DNA of 64,000 nucleotides from Paenibacillus glycanilyticus NBRC 16618 (GTDB lineage: Bacteria > Bacillota > Bacilli > Paenibacillales > Paenibacillaceae). A program made the translations under genes and the position numbers. Positions within the stretch are counted from its first letter, which is position 1, and each line of letters opens with the position of its first letter. Location: contig NZ_BILY01000017.1 in assembly GCF_004000805.1 (NCBI RefSeq), positions 62,001-126,000 of the forward strand, given 5' to 3'. Positions 42,790 to 52,023 of this stretch are shown here, piece after piece. Under the pieces are notes generated by a model that saw only the letters and a program-made list of their open reading frames with translations, was not told the origin of the DNA and searched no databases.

Positions 42790-43053
42790 CTACACCTGCC
42801 ACGGCCATGGACTTTGAGACCACTGCCAGGGATAATTTGAGAAGCTGTTCCCGAATTGAAGCGTTGGGCCGTATAGGCTTTCGAACGCCTGCCTGCATTG
42901 ATGCTGCTGCATTGCAAGCTGATTAAACTGCTGGATCGCCTGTGCGTCATGCGGATGGGTGTCCAAATATAAGGTCAATTCCACCAAGGCAAAACTTATC
43001 GCCTGAAGCTCTTCCAGCTTGCTGTAGTATTGTTCGTCCAGAACAATGCTCAA
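42790..43053 (-). CDS. cotJB: Spore coat protein CotJB
   Basis: 87 residues matching the CotJB pattern: YYSKLEELQAISFALVELTL, YLDTHPHDAQAIQQFN and a C-terminal YGPTLQFGNS followed by a Trp/Pro-rich tail (YPWQWSQSPWPWQV). The start is TTG at 43053, since AGGAGG is 9 bases upstream, whereas the longer frame lacks a ribosome-binding site. Needed together with CotJA/CotJC for coat assembly. Confidence 0.9.
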   Translation of the reverse strand: MSIVLDEQYYSKLEELQAISFALVELTLYLDTHPHDAQAIQQFNQLAMQQHQCRQAFESLYGPTLQFGNSFSNYPWQWSQSPWPWQV

Positions 43054-43130
43054 GAAAATCAACCTCCTAAAAAGAATTGTCACCCATTTGGCCATCCTCT
43101 GGCCATTTGTGATAATTCTTACTTCTTACT

Positions 43131-43568
43131 TTACAAGTAATACCTGGACTGATAGGAGCTGAACAATGCCGGCCAGAGCGTTCCCCGCCTTAATGCCTCA
43201 TGGATAGGATACTGGGGCAGCCCCTGCGGCTGATACGGGATAAACAGGTGAGGCGGTAAGACATAAGTTTTTAGTTTCATCGGCGGACATGGATCGCATG
43301 GACCGATAAAAGGCTCATACACATGGACCTGATTAAGCGGGTTTGTGTTATTTGCGGTCTTGTACCCCGTATTTTCCTTGCCTATTGCCATGTTCTCTAC
43401 TGGCGCCATATTGGGCATAGGGGCATTATTTGCTGCAGCCGCAACATTTTCTGCGTTAGCTGCATTTGCCTCTGCATGAGCTACGTTTGCCGCGTTCGGA
43501 ACACTGTTAATAGCTTGAGCCGCCATACTAGCGTTGCTTTCCACGCGGTCATTGCTCTCGGTGGTCAT
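43131..43568 (-). CDS. cotJA: Spore coat protein CotJA with Ala/Asn-rich N-terminal extension
   Basis: 145 residues, about twice the usual CotJA length. The C-terminal half is canonical: YEPFIGPCDPCPPMKLKTYV, PPHLFIPYQPQGLPQ and HEALRRGTLWPALFSSYQ. The N-terminal 80 residues are low complexity, rich in Ala, Asn and Met (AHAEANAANAENVAAAANNA). GGGAGGG precedes the ATG. First gene of the cotJ operon. Confidence 0.9.
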   Translation of the reverse strand: MTTESNDRVESNASMAAQAINSVPNAANVAHAEANAANAENVAAAANNAPMPNMAPVENMAIGKENTGYKTANNTNPLNQVHVYEPFIGPCDPCPPMKLKTYVLPPHLFIPYQPQGLPQYPIHEALRRGTLWPALFSSYQSRYYL

Positions 43569-43624
43569 CCGGATATCCCTCCCGACAATTAGACATCTCC
43601 TAATAACTGTATGCCGGCAGGGCT

Positions 43625-43697
43625 TTTCCCCATTATCACAATAAAAAAAAATCCGACAGCAGCTGCCGGATCCTTATCGTTCCTCTTATTACATAAT
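43625..43697 (+). repeat. Dispersed terminator-like repeat, copy K (degenerate)
   Basis: A-rich left flank, hairpin ATCCGACAGC ... GCTGCCGGAT (43651-43671), right arm TTATCGTTCCTCTTATTA. It lies at the 3' end of the fucosidase gene and works as its terminator on the minus strand. Confidence 0.5.
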
Positions 43698-43722
43698 AGA
43701 AACAGCTCAATATCACCTAATT

Positions 43723-44718
43723 TCAACCATAGTGTCGAGGGGACGTCTCAGCACGATACAGCCAGTTCGCTGGCACGTCATCAAGCTCTTTGAGCTGCAC
43801 GAAACGCGTCCCGATTTCTGCAAAGCGCTCTTCTATATTTTTGTCGAGGAGTCCCCTTTGGTTCGGCGCCCCGTTCAATAAGAACGTGACGTTGTGACGA
43901 TTCGCATCCTCAACCTTTTGCAATACCCAATCCGTACTCTTTAATTCCATAGTGGAATCGGTTTTTCTCCAGAACCAGGTTTTGGTCAGAATGTTGCAGC
44001 TTGCACCCGGCCCGCTGAAGGAATCTTCTATTTCCTGACCGGCGGCATTCTCGTAAAAGACGATATCCGTATGCTCCAATGTCGATTCGCAGCTGATATT
44101 CATCAGCAAGCATTGCGGTTGGAATCCTTTTACCCATTCATCTATCTCTTCGAACGGAAGCTCCTCGTAATTCGGACCGCCCCAATGCGCGTTCCACCCA
44201 TCGATGATGATGAACGGAATCTCTCCATAGCTTGTCAGCAGCTCCTCCAGTTGATTTTTGATAAAATGCTTATCCTCTGGCGTACACTTCTTACGGCCGA
44301 TTTGATGGTGCAAGTCCAGCATAGAGAAATAAAGCCCCGCCTCAATGCCTTCCTGCCTGAAAGCATCCAGGTACTCCTTGACGACATCACGCTGAATGGC
44401 TGCGTTTTTCACGCTGTGCTCCGTATAACGGGTCGGCCATAAGCTGAACCCTTCGTGATGCTTCGCTGTTAATGCGGCAAACTTCATACCTGCTGATTGA
44501 GCTGCCTTAGCCCACTGCGCGCAATCCAATTCTGACGGATTCCAGCTCTTCGGGTCAAAAGGGAATCTGCGAGGCTCGTCGTGATTCTCGTGCGCATATT
44601 CCCAATCCTCTATTTCCGTATCGGCAAACTGAAAGGTAGCGCTATTGAAGTGAATAAACATGCCGAATCGTTGATTAACAAACCATTTCTGCCTCTGCAC
44701 CAGCTCGGGGTTTATCAT
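43723..44718 (-). CDS. GH29 alpha-L-fucosidase-like glycoside hydrolase
   Basis: 331 residues, a catalytic (beta/alpha)8 domain without extra modules: QRFGMFIHFNSATFQ, FAALTAKHHEGFSLWPT, GLYFSMLDLHH and the nucleophile region FIIIDGWNAHWGG. No signal peptide, so cytoplasmic. ATG at 44718 with AGGAGG nine bases upstream. Divergently paired with an AraC regulator, the usual arrangement for sugar-induced glycosidases; no transporter gene is adjacent. Confidence 0.88.
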   Translation of the reverse strand: MINPELVQRQKWFVNQRFGMFIHFNSATFQFADTEIEDWEYAHENHDEPRRFPFDPKSWNPSELDCAQWAKAAQSAGMKFAALTAKHHEGFSLWPTRYTEHSVKNAAIQRDVVKEYLDAFRQEGIEAGLYFSMLDLHHQIGRKKCTPEDKHFIKNQLEELLTSYGEIPFIIIDGWNAHWGGPNYEELPFEEIDEWVKGFQPQCLLMNISCESTLEHTDIVFYENAAGQEIEDSFSGPGASCNILTKTWFWRKTDSTMELKSTDWVLQKVEDANRHNVTFLLNGAPNQRGLLDKNIEERFAEIGTRFVQLKELDDVPANWLYRAETSPRHYG

Positions 44719-44761
44719 TTTTTTGATCCTCCTTATTATTGCGAGCAACCACTCGATATCG

Positions 44762-44838
44762 TATGATATCTACTAATGTATCTCATTTATTTATTTAATT
44801 AATCAGACAATGACGACTAATAATCATACAATATCTAC
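44762..44838. promoter_or_regulatory. Candidate AraC half-sites in the divergent promoter
   Basis: Direct repeats TATGATATCTAC (44762-44773) and TACAATATCTAC (44827-44838), 65 bases apart start to start, lie between the divergent fucosidase and araC genes. GATATCGTATGATATC next to the first adds an inverted copy. Confidence 0.5.
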
Positions 44839-44861
44839 ATGGATTAGAAGGAGATGATACG

Positions 44862-45734
44862 ATGCTGGTCGTGGAACTGCCCGTCCCGCCATTTCCTTTG
44901 CTGACGACTGTCGGGCATACGCTGTGGCAAAGCGGAGTTGTGCATGCCCGCCGCCAATTCGATGTATACGACCTGATTATCTGCACCAAAGGTACGTTAT
45001 ACATGGAAGAGAACGATATCCCGTACATGCTTGAACAAGGGATGATGCTTCTTCTGGAACCCGGGAAAATACACGGTGGCTACCGTCCCACGGAATCGGA
45101 AACGGAAGTGTACTGGATCCATTTTCAATACCCGTCGGATCTTTTGCTACTGAAAGAGAAGACCATCTCCCCGCAGCCCCTGCTGCAGGTAACGGACCAG
45201 GATATCGTCCCTCCCCCCGCCATCATCGATATTCCCAAGTTTGCAGCCATCAATGTGCGGGCAATCGTTCCCTTGTTGCAAGAAATGATCAAATTGCACA
45301 GCAAGCTGACTCTTTCGCGCTCTTTCGAATTAGAGATCCTCTTCGGTCAGCTTCTCATTCTCTTACAGAATGGACTACGGGAGAACAGCCCGAATGCCCG
45401 CACATACGAAATTGGCGAGATGATGGCTTCCTACCTGGCAGACCAGCTCGAACTTCCTTTCGATTCCAAACGGATTGAACTGGATTTAAATTATCATTTC
45501 GACTATTTGGCGCGCTGTCTAAAGGAATATTCCGGCATGAGCCCCATGCAGTACAGGCATCACTTGCAGATCGATCGTGCAAAAAAACTCCTCGCGCATA
45601 CCAAGCTTCCTCTGGTTAAAGTCGGGGAGCAATGCGGCTTTCAGGATATAAATTACTTTTCGCGCCTGCTTAAGCGCCACACTTCGTATACCCCCGGAGA
45701 ATACCGAAAAAAACATCAAATATTCCGTACGTAA
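44862..45734 (+). CDS. AraC family transcriptional regulator
   Basis: 290 residues: N-terminal cupin sensor (QGMMLLLEPGKIHGGYRPT) and C-terminal double helix-turn-helix (FDYLARCLKEYSGMSPMQYR; KVGEQCGFQDINYFSRLLKR). AAGGAG is 8 bases before the ATG. Probably activates the divergent fucosidase gene in response to a sugar. Confidence 0.92.
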   Translation: MLVVELPVPPFPLLTTVGHTLWQSGVVHARRQFDVYDLIICTKGTLYMEENDIPYMLEQGMMLLLEPGKIHGGYRPTESETEVYWIHFQYPSDLLLLKEKTISPQPLLQVTDQDIVPPPAIIDIPKFAAINVRAIVPLLQEMIKLHSKLTLSRSFELEILFGQLLILLQNGLRENSPNARTYEIGEMMASYLADQLELPFDSKRIELDLNYHFDYLARCLKEYSGMSPMQYRHHLQIDRAKKLLAHTKLPLVKVGEQCGFQDINYFSRLLKRHTSYTPGEYRKKHQIFRT

Positions 45735-45749
45735 TCGAATTGCAAAATA

Positions 45750-45778
45750 AAAAATCCGGCAGTATCTGCCGGATCGCG
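45750..45778. terminator. Bidirectional intrinsic terminator
   Basis: ATCCGGCAG (45754-45762) / CTGCCGGAT (45766-45774) with a 3-base loop and preceding A run, between convergent araC and the AI-2E family gene. Confidence 0.75.
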
Positions 45779-46810
45779 TTATAGCTTAATATTTATTTTG
45801 AATAAACCTGCTTTGCGGATTGCCATGTAGATAATGACAACCAGCGGTCCAAGGAAAACCCCGATTACGCCAACCAGCTTAAAACCAACGTACAAGCTGA
45901 TCAAAGCGGACAAGGAACCGATGCCTACCGAATCGCCCAGAATCTTCGGCTCTACAATGCGGCGGAATACCGTCATGAACAGGAACAGGATGTAGAGTCC
46001 AATTCCGGCATACAGGTCACCGGTGATCACCAGATAAGTTCCCCAAGGGACAAGCACCGTCCCCGTACCCAAGATTGGCATAATATCCACGATTACGATA
46101 AGAAGGGCAATCGCAAGCGGATACTTGATATCCAGGATAATCAGACCGATCAACGAGAGGATGTAGGTTAGAGCACTCAGAATAATTTGCGACCGAAGGA
46201 AGCCAAAGATCGACTTTTTCAAATTTTCGAGTACTTCATTGACTTGAGGCCTTGATTTCTCCTCGAACAGCGTCAGGAACGTATCTTTCATCGTATTGAG
46301 GCTGAAGCCGAACATGTACACCGCAACGAGAAAGACGATAAAGAAAATGAACATGCTCGGAATCCCCGAAGCAAAAGAAATAACGGAGGACGACAATGTG
46401 CCTACCATACCTGTGAGCGACTTGCTCATATCGGTCAGCCAATTCTCGATCTGGCCTACGGTATCCGGCGAGAAGTTCGCATAAAGCGATCTTGCATTCT
46501 CGACCAGATCGGTTACGTATGTACTGGCATCCCCAACATAGTTGGGTACTTTCTGCGCGAAGGCGATAAGCTCCGCGACCACCTTGACACCCAGCAGCGC
46601 CATGAGTCCGATCAGGATAACCGTAAACAGGCTGCTTGAAATCGTCGAAGCTACGAGACGATTGGTCTTAAGCCGGCGGATCAGAAACTGGGTCAGCGGC
46701 TCGAGGAAAATAGCGACAACCAGCGCAAGCAGGAACGGCGCCCCAACCGTAAACAACAGATACAACAGGAACAGCCCAAACGCAACCATGACTAACGTTT
46801 TAATCGACAC
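45779..46810 (-). CDS. AI-2E family transporter / YtvI-like membrane protein
   Basis: 343 residues with about eight helices in the TqsA/PerM pattern: N-terminal LVMVAFGLFLLYLLFTVGAP, a central amphipathic loop (residues about 85-150), FFIVFLVAVYMFGFS, and the conserved DIMPILGTGTVLVPWG and RIVEPKILGDSVGI. The family exports small solutes (autoinducer-2, Na+/H+) or is linked to sporulation (YtvI). GTG start preceded by AAAGGAGG. Confidence 0.88.
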   Translation of the reverse strand: MSIKTLVMVAFGLFLLYLLFTVGAPFLLALVVAIFLEPLTQFLIRRLKTNRLVASTISSSLFTVILIGLMALLGVKVVAELIAFAQKVPNYVGDASTYVTDLVENARSLYANFSPDTVGQIENWLTDMSKSLTGMVGTLSSSVISFASGIPSMFIFFIVFLVAVYMFGFSLNTMKDTFLTLFEEKSRPQVNEVLENLKKSIFGFLRSQIILSALTYILSLIGLIILDIKYPLAIALLIVIVDIMPILGTGTVLVPWGTYLVITGDLYAGIGLYILFLFMTVFRRIVEPKILGDSVGIGSLSALISLYVGFKLVGVIGVFLGPLVVIIYMAIRKAGLFKINIKL

Positions 46811-46945
46811 TCTAACGATACCTCCTTTCCTCTGGAAAAGTTTACGAACCGTTATGTAAGCGGGGCTATGACTTTCGCATGAGCTTCGTCCACTATCAGC
46901 ATACGCCCATTTCCGAAAGTCATGTCCCCTTTTCCGCGCGGAAGC

Positions 46946-48082
46946 TTAAAGAATGGCTTTCTTCTGGTGGAAATCCTCATCCTTATAATACATGTCTTTC
47001 ACCAGCAGGTTTGGACCGCAGCAAGCGGCCGCCGGACAATGGCAGTTCACGCTTTTTGCGAGCTTATGGTCAAGCCAGCGATCAAACAATTGGTCCAGCT
47101 GCTCATCATTAATGTTGCCAAACGCAGGCACATCCGAGAAGTCGGTTACAAATACTTCACCGGTAAAAAGATTCACGTTCAGACGGTTACGGCCGTCCGG
47201 ATCATTACGCACCGTCACATTCGGCTCCGAAGCCAGTCTCGACAAGAGCTTTCGTTCCTCCGGATTGTCACTGCACTGATAGAACGGCAGGGTCCCGAAC
47301 AGCATCCACACATTCTTGTCCCTAGTATCGAGCAGTCTGCTGATCGCCCGTTGCATATCTTCCTTGGATAAGACCGGGAGATCCTTCGCGAACGAGCTAG
47401 GATACATCGGATGCACCTCATGGCGCTGACAGCCCATCTCGATAATTAACCGGTGAATTTCTTCAATTTGATGATGAGTGCGGTAGTTAATCATCGATTC
47501 GGCGGATACAAGAACGCCAGCATCGCTTAACCGCTTGGCATTATCAATCATCCGGTCATACAGCTTGGCAGCGGCTTCGCGGGATACCGCATGGCCGGCC
47601 TTCGCGAAGCCAATCTGGTGGAAGTCGTCCGCATTCGTATAGTTAAAAGAAATATGCATCACGTCCAGATAAGGAGCGAGCTGCTCATAGCGGCTATAAG
47701 GCAGCGTGACATTCGAGTTAATCTGCGAACGAATGCCGCGGCTTCTCGCATATTGAAGAAGCGGAACCATGTACTCCTTCACGGTGCGATCCGAGAAAGA
47801 CGGCTCACCGCCCGTAATGCTTATGGTCTCCAAATGCTTCACTTCATCCAGACGTTTGATCATCAGCTCTAGAGGAAGCTTAGCCGGCTCCGACATCACA
47901 AGCGTATCGCCTACGGCGCAATGCTCGCAGCGCATATTACAAAGGTTGGATACGGTCATCTCGACACTGGTCAAGGTATGGCGTCCATATTGCTGCAAGG
48001 ATCGGATCGGGTCCCAAGGATCATTAAGGGGAGATAATGGCGTGAGGGTATTGTTTTTCAAAGCGTAATCTATCGTATTCAT
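46946..48082 (-). CDS. Radical SAM protein, YfkAB-type
   Basis: 378 residues. Radical SAM cluster CNMRCEHC with SITGGEP, and a Cys-rich C-terminus (VNCHCPAAACCGPNLLVKDM) that probably binds an additional iron-sulfur cluster. The overall length and the ending MYYKDEDFHQKKAIL match YfkAB of Bacillus/Paenibacillus; the reaction is unknown. ATG at 48082 has AGGTG 9 bases upstream; GTG at 48094 overlaps it. Confidence 0.88.
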   Translation of the reverse strand: MNTIDYALKNNTLTPLSPLNDPWDPIRSLQQYGRHTLTSVEMTVSNLCNMRCEHCAVGDTLVMSEPAKLPLELMIKRLDEVKHLETISITGGEPSFSDRTVKEYMVPLLQYARSRGIRSQINSNVTLPYSRYEQLAPYLDVMHISFNYTNADDFHQIGFAKAGHAVSREAAAKLYDRMIDNAKRLSDAGVLVSAESMINYRTHHQIEEIHRLIIEMGCQRHEVHPMYPSSFAKDLPVLSKEDMQRAISRLLDTRDKNVWMLFGTLPFYQCSDNPEERKLLSRLASEPNVTVRNDPDGRNRLNVNLFTGEVFVTDFSDVPAFGNINDEQLDQLFDRWLDHKLAKSVNCHCPAAACCGPNLLVKDMYYKDEDFHQKKAIL

Positions 48083-48183
48083 TAATATCAGCACCTGACT
48101 TACATGGTTAAATTGGGTATAGCTTATACCATTGTAATGTTCGAAGGGGAATGAAGCAAATGGAAATAGGTATAAAAAACGAA

Positions 48184-48208
48184 AAAAGAGGCCGGACAGC
48201 CTCCTTTT
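48184..48208 (-). terminator. Intrinsic terminator after the HD-GYP gene
   Basis: GAGGC (48188-48192) / GCCTC (48199-48203) with a six-base loop; on the minus strand it is followed by a run of six T. Confidence 0.7.
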
Positions 48209-48214
48209 CTCCTA

Positions 48215-49333
48215 TTATATTCCCGAGGCTAGACCAACATTCGACTGCTCGCCGTTTACGCTGACAATCATCGTGCTGAGCTGCTTCGATAAATCGATTT
48301 CGTAAGGCACGACCAGCTCTTCCCCCGCTTCGTTATAGAGCATCCGGATAATTGGCCGGTGCGGATACGAATGGTTGAAATCGACGACAACTCCGGTCTC
48401 GCCCGTATGGATCTTGACCGTTATCCCGATTGGATAAATAGCGACCTTGTCTCTGAAGAGCTGCACCATCTGCTGTTCGTATAAGGTGCCGGTGCCGGCA
48501 TACAGCAATTCGATTGCTTGATGAGGCAGCATAGGCGCACGGTATACGCGGTTTGTCGTCATGGCGTCATAGGAATCAACCAGGCCGATCCACTTGGCGA
48601 AATCATGGATTTCGTCCCCTTTAATCCCGCGCGGATAACCGCTTCCGTCAACCCGTTCATGGTGCTGGAACGCACAATGCGCGACAATTAACGGCATATT
48701 GGGCTCATCCTTCAGAAGCTCGAATCCGATTTTGGCATGATTGCGCATCATCTGGAATTCATGATCGGTCAAAGAGCCCGGCTTTTTCAGCACGTCCATC
48801 GGAATCTGCGTCTTCCCTATATCATGAAGCAATGCGCCCATTCCGAGCTTCATCAATTCCTCTCTTGCATATCCGTGGGCAGAGCCAAGCAATGTCGTAT
48901 ATACGCAGACATTCAGCGAATGCTGATAGAGGTATTCGTCGACAATCCCCATGTTCATCAACATAATCATGGCATCTTTATGATTGGATAAATCATCGAT
49001 AATCATATTCATGATCTGTTTGAAAGGCTGCGCGATGTACGGGTATGGAGCGCCTTTTTTCTGCTTCGGCAACTCCATCATCGCGCGGAAATTCGTTTTG
49101 ATCTCCTTCAAGGCGAGACTGATCGTATTTTCGCTTATAATTTCAGGAACAACGATATCATCCGTCCTCGGATCCTTAATAAACACATAATGAATACCAT
49201 ATTGTTCCAGGCGGAAAATATGGCGACTCGTTAATTCCATGTTTTCTCCCAAGAGGACTAATCCGTCGCCCGAGAAAATCTTTTTGGCAAGTCTCATGCC
49301 AGGCTGGCATTGCGATATGGGTACCAAGCGCAT
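48215..49333 (-). CDS. HD-GYP domain protein, probable cyclic-di-GMP phosphodiesterase
   Basis: 372 residues: an N-terminal DUF3391-like region (VPISQCQPGMRLAKKIFSGD), then HD-GYP with HSLNVCVYTTLLG, LLHDIGKTQIP, HCAFQHHERVDGSGYPRGIK and YDAMTTNRVYR. The metal ligands and the GYP signature are all present, so hydrolysis of c-di-GMP is expected. ATG at 49333 supported by AAGGA upstream. A second HD-GYP gene lies at 52912. Confidence 0.9.
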   Translation of the reverse strand: MRLVPISQCQPGMRLAKKIFSGDGLVLLGENMELTSRHIFRLEQYGIHYVFIKDPRTDDIVVPEIISENTISLALKEIKTNFRAMMELPKQKKGAPYPYIAQPFKQIMNMIIDDLSNHKDAMIMLMNMGIVDEYLYQHSLNVCVYTTLLGSAHGYAREELMKLGMGALLHDIGKTQIPMDVLKKPGSLTDHEFQMMRNHAKIGFELLKDEPNMPLIVAHCAFQHHERVDGSGYPRGIKGDEIHDFAKWIGLVDSYDAMTTNRVYRAPMLPHQAIELLYAGTGTLYEQQMVQLFRDKVAIYPIGITVKIHTGETGVVVDFNHSYPHRPIIRMLYNEAGEELVVPYEIDLSKQLSTMIVSVNGEQSNVGLASGI

Positions 49334-49463
49334 GTTCCTGATCCTTCCCCTTAACAAAACGGTGTCTATACTAACAGAAAAAACTTATACATTCTTATAT
49401 TCGGTCAAAACTATCCGTATTGTTAATGTAAGGTATAAATTCACGCTTGGCAACCATTTTATA

Positions 49464-50903
49464 CTAAAAATTCGACAATATTCTCCATCTTTCTCGGTGA
49501 CAAGCGCTGATTCCATGTCCTTCCTTCAGTTCTTCGGCAAGAAGATCCCGGATGAATTCGGGCAGATAGTAGGATACCTCCGTCGCCTGTCCCAGCGACA
49601 AATAGCCGATATGGAACGTAAACATATCGATGCAGCCAACCACGTATTCCCGCTCGTCGGAGAGCGGCTCGCCGTTAACATGAATCGACACGATTCGATG
49701 CAGCTCCGGTAGGGACGGATCGTATTCGACCTCCATGCCGTCAATCGCAAGCGTCCCGAGCACCTCGCCGCGGAAGCCGTAGCCTTTGATCGGCATGCCC
49801 GTGAAGGAAGGCAGCAGCGCTTCTTCCAGCGCTGCCCGGATATTCGCGCCGCTGAGCAGCAGGCGGCACGGATTAATCGGCGACGGACAGAGGGCATGCA
49901 GCTGCCCCTCCGTCACGTCGCCCTGCTGCAGGCCGCCTAGCAGCTGCCCCGTGTTCACGATGCCGATCTCGGCATCGGCATGGCGGCGCAGGCCGGCGGC
50001 CAGCAGGTTCCCGAGCGGCGATTCCCGCTCGGGGAGGGCGGGCAGCGGCGCATCCAGCCGGGCGATAACCCGGCTGAGGCGCCGCTCGCCCGCCTCGCGG
50101 TAGCCGCCGATTATCGCGGCGGCTGCGGGATGCTCCGCATAGGCGGCCATCGGCACGCATGCTGCGCGGATAATGGGACGCTTCGCGCTCTCGTCAAGCT
50201 CGAGCTCGACGCGTCCGATCTGCTCGCCGTATTTCCCGGCGGCGCAAATTGAGGTGCCGCCGATAACAAGCGGCTCCTCAAGCAAATGATGCGTATGCCC
50301 GCCCATGATCAGATCGATGCCCGGTATTTTTTCCGCCATCTGCTTATCGACGTTAATCCCGAGGTGAGACATGACGGCTATCACGTCAACCTGCTCTCTA
50401 AGCCTCCTCACTTCTCCTCCAATGGCTTCAAGAGGATCAGTCAGATCCCAGCCAAGCAGCTCGTAGAAGTCCGTATAACGGGCCGTAGCGGCGATGAGAC
50501 CAATACGGATGCCGTTCTTCTCCATAACCGTGCTGGGCAGCAGCCATTCCGGCAGCTTGCCGGTATCGAGCTCGCGCATATTGGCGCCAAGAATCGCAAA
50601 CTTCGCCTCGCGGTATACCCGCTCCAGAGTATCCTTCGAATACGTTAAGCCTTCGTTATTGCCAAGCGTCACCGCATCATAGCCGGCCGCATTCAGCAGC
50701 TCGACATTCACCATGCCGTCGCTGCCCTCGGTTTCCAGCCGGATGCGGTCCATATGATCGCCGATATCCAGGCAGAGAATATGTTCGCTGCCGTAGGCGG
50801 CACGCTGTTCCTCTATATAAGTCATTATTTTTGCTGCATTCTCGAGACGGCTATGAATATCGTTGCTATGCAGAATTAGAATTGATCGATTTGAGAATGT
50901 CAT
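49464..50903 (-). CDS. Bifunctional metallophosphatase/5'-nucleotidase (YunD-like)
   Basis: 479 residues: metallophosphatase domain with ILHSNDIHSRL, CLDIGDHMD, TLGNNEGLT, VMSHLGINVDKQM and MGGHTHHLLEEP, then the 5'-nucleotidase C-terminal domain (SPLGNLLAAGLRRHADAEIG, ALCPSPINPCRLLLSGANI). No signal peptide, so probably cytoplasmic like YunD of Bacillus subtilis. ATG at 50903 with GGAGGAGG seven bases upstream. Starts 19 bases past moaA. The middle of the gene is visibly G+C rich. Confidence 0.9.
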   Translation of the reverse strand: MTFSNRSILILHSNDIHSRLENAAKIMTYIEEQRAAYGSEHILCLDIGDHMDRIRLETEGSDGMVNVELLNAAGYDAVTLGNNEGLTYSKDTLERVYREAKFAILGANMRELDTGKLPEWLLPSTVMEKNGIRIGLIAATARYTDFYELLGWDLTDPLEAIGGEVRRLREQVDVIAVMSHLGINVDKQMAEKIPGIDLIMGGHTHHLLEEPLVIGGTSICAAGKYGEQIGRVELELDESAKRPIIRAACVPMAAYAEHPAAAAIIGGYREAGERRLSRVIARLDAPLPALPERESPLGNLLAAGLRRHADAEIGIVNTGQLLGGLQQGDVTEGQLHALCPSPINPCRLLLSGANIRAALEEALLPSFTGMPIKGYGFRGEVLGTLAIDGMEVEYDPSLPELHRIVSIHVNGEPLSDEREYVVGCIDMFTFHIGYLSLGQATEVSYYLPEFIRDLLAEELKEGHGISACHRERWRILSNF

Positions 50904-50922
50904 GCCTGCCTCCTCCGGTTCG

Positions 50923-51924
50923 TTACCCGCCAATTTGAGACATTCGGCGGTCGGTTGGCGTATGGGACAACGCCTCATTCGCCAGCTTAGCCGCCATTTC
51001 ATGATTTTCAGGCTTCAGATCCATCGCCTTGTAGAAAATGTCGCGCATCGCTTCGGGATCGCCAAGCGCCGCTTTCACATTCAGCTCATCCACCCAATAC
51101 AGGCATGGCTTCATCGAACCGTCTGCCGTCAGGCGAAGCCGGTTGCAGCTCTTGCAGAAATGATCGCTGACCGGATGAATAAGGCCAAAGGAGCCCTTGC
51201 CGCCTTCCATCTGCCAATCATCGGACGGGCCGTTTCCTTTTACGTTCGTACGTCTTGCAATCGAGTAGCCCTCGCGCTGTGCCGTATCCAGCACATGCGA
51301 CAACGGCAAATAATGGTTGCGCCAATTATCGTCCGCATGGCCAATCGGCATATATTCAATAAATCGGACATGCATCGGCTGCTCGTATGCCAGCTTCAGG
51401 AACGAAGCGATTTCGTCCTCGTTAATTCCTTTGAGCAATACGCAATTCAGCTTAATCGGAGCAAGGCCAGCCCTGCCGGCTGCCTCAATCCCCTCAATGA
51501 CCCGTTTCAGCTCGCCGCGGCGGGCAATAAACTTGAACCTCGCGGGATCAAGCGTATCCAGGCTTATATTGACGCGGTTCAAACCCGCAGCCTTTAAAGC
51601 CTCGGCGTATTTGCCGAGCAGCATGCCGTTTGTCGTCAAGGCGATGTCCTCAATGCCCGGAATCGCCTTCAGCCTGCGGATCAGAGTATCCAGATCCGGG
51701 CGGACAAGCGGTTCGCCGCCAGTAATTCGCAGCTTGGTAATACCAAGCTCCGCAGCCGTCTGAACGACCTCCACAATATGATCATAGCTGAGCAGGTGAC
51801 TGGCATCAGCGAATTCCATGCCTTCCTCGGGCATGCAGTATAAACAACGCAAATTGCATCTATCCGTAACCGAAATACGCAAATAATCGTGTTCTCTCCC
51901 GAAACGGTCCAACAATGGGGGCAT
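50923..51924 (-). CDS. moaA: GTP 3',8-cyclase, molybdenum cofactor synthesis
   Basis: 333 residues. N-terminal radical SAM cluster CNLRCLYC, ITGGEPLVRPDL, and the second cluster FCKSCNRLRLTADGSMKPCL, ending with the GG tail (RRMSQIGG) required for activity. It makes 3',8-cyclo-7,8-dihydro-GTP, the first step of molybdopterin synthesis. ATG at 51924 has AAGGAG upstream; GTG at 51933 overlaps it. Divergent from the fused moaD-moaE gene, with about 100 bases between. Confidence 0.96.
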   Translation of the reverse strand: MPPLLDRFGREHDYLRISVTDRCNLRCLYCMPEEGMEFADASHLLSYDHIVEVVQTAAELGITKLRITGGEPLVRPDLDTLIRRLKAIPGIEDIALTTNGMLLGKYAEALKAAGLNRVNISLDTLDPARFKFIARRGELKRVIEGIEAAGRAGLAPIKLNCVLLKGINEDEIASFLKLAYEQPMHVRFIEYMPIGHADDNWRNHYLPLSHVLDTAQREGYSIARRTNVKGNGPSDDWQMEGGKGSFGLIHPVSDHFCKSCNRLRLTADGSMKPCLYWVDELNVKAALGDPEAMRDIFYKAMDLKPENHEMAAKLANEALSHTPTDRRMSQIGG

Positions 51925-52023
51925 GCCTCTCACTCCTTTTCTCTTCTACTAGAATAACATTTTTCACATGATTATGGTATGCTAATACGGAGTTCACCCT
52001 TTAGCGATGAGAGGTTATATAAC

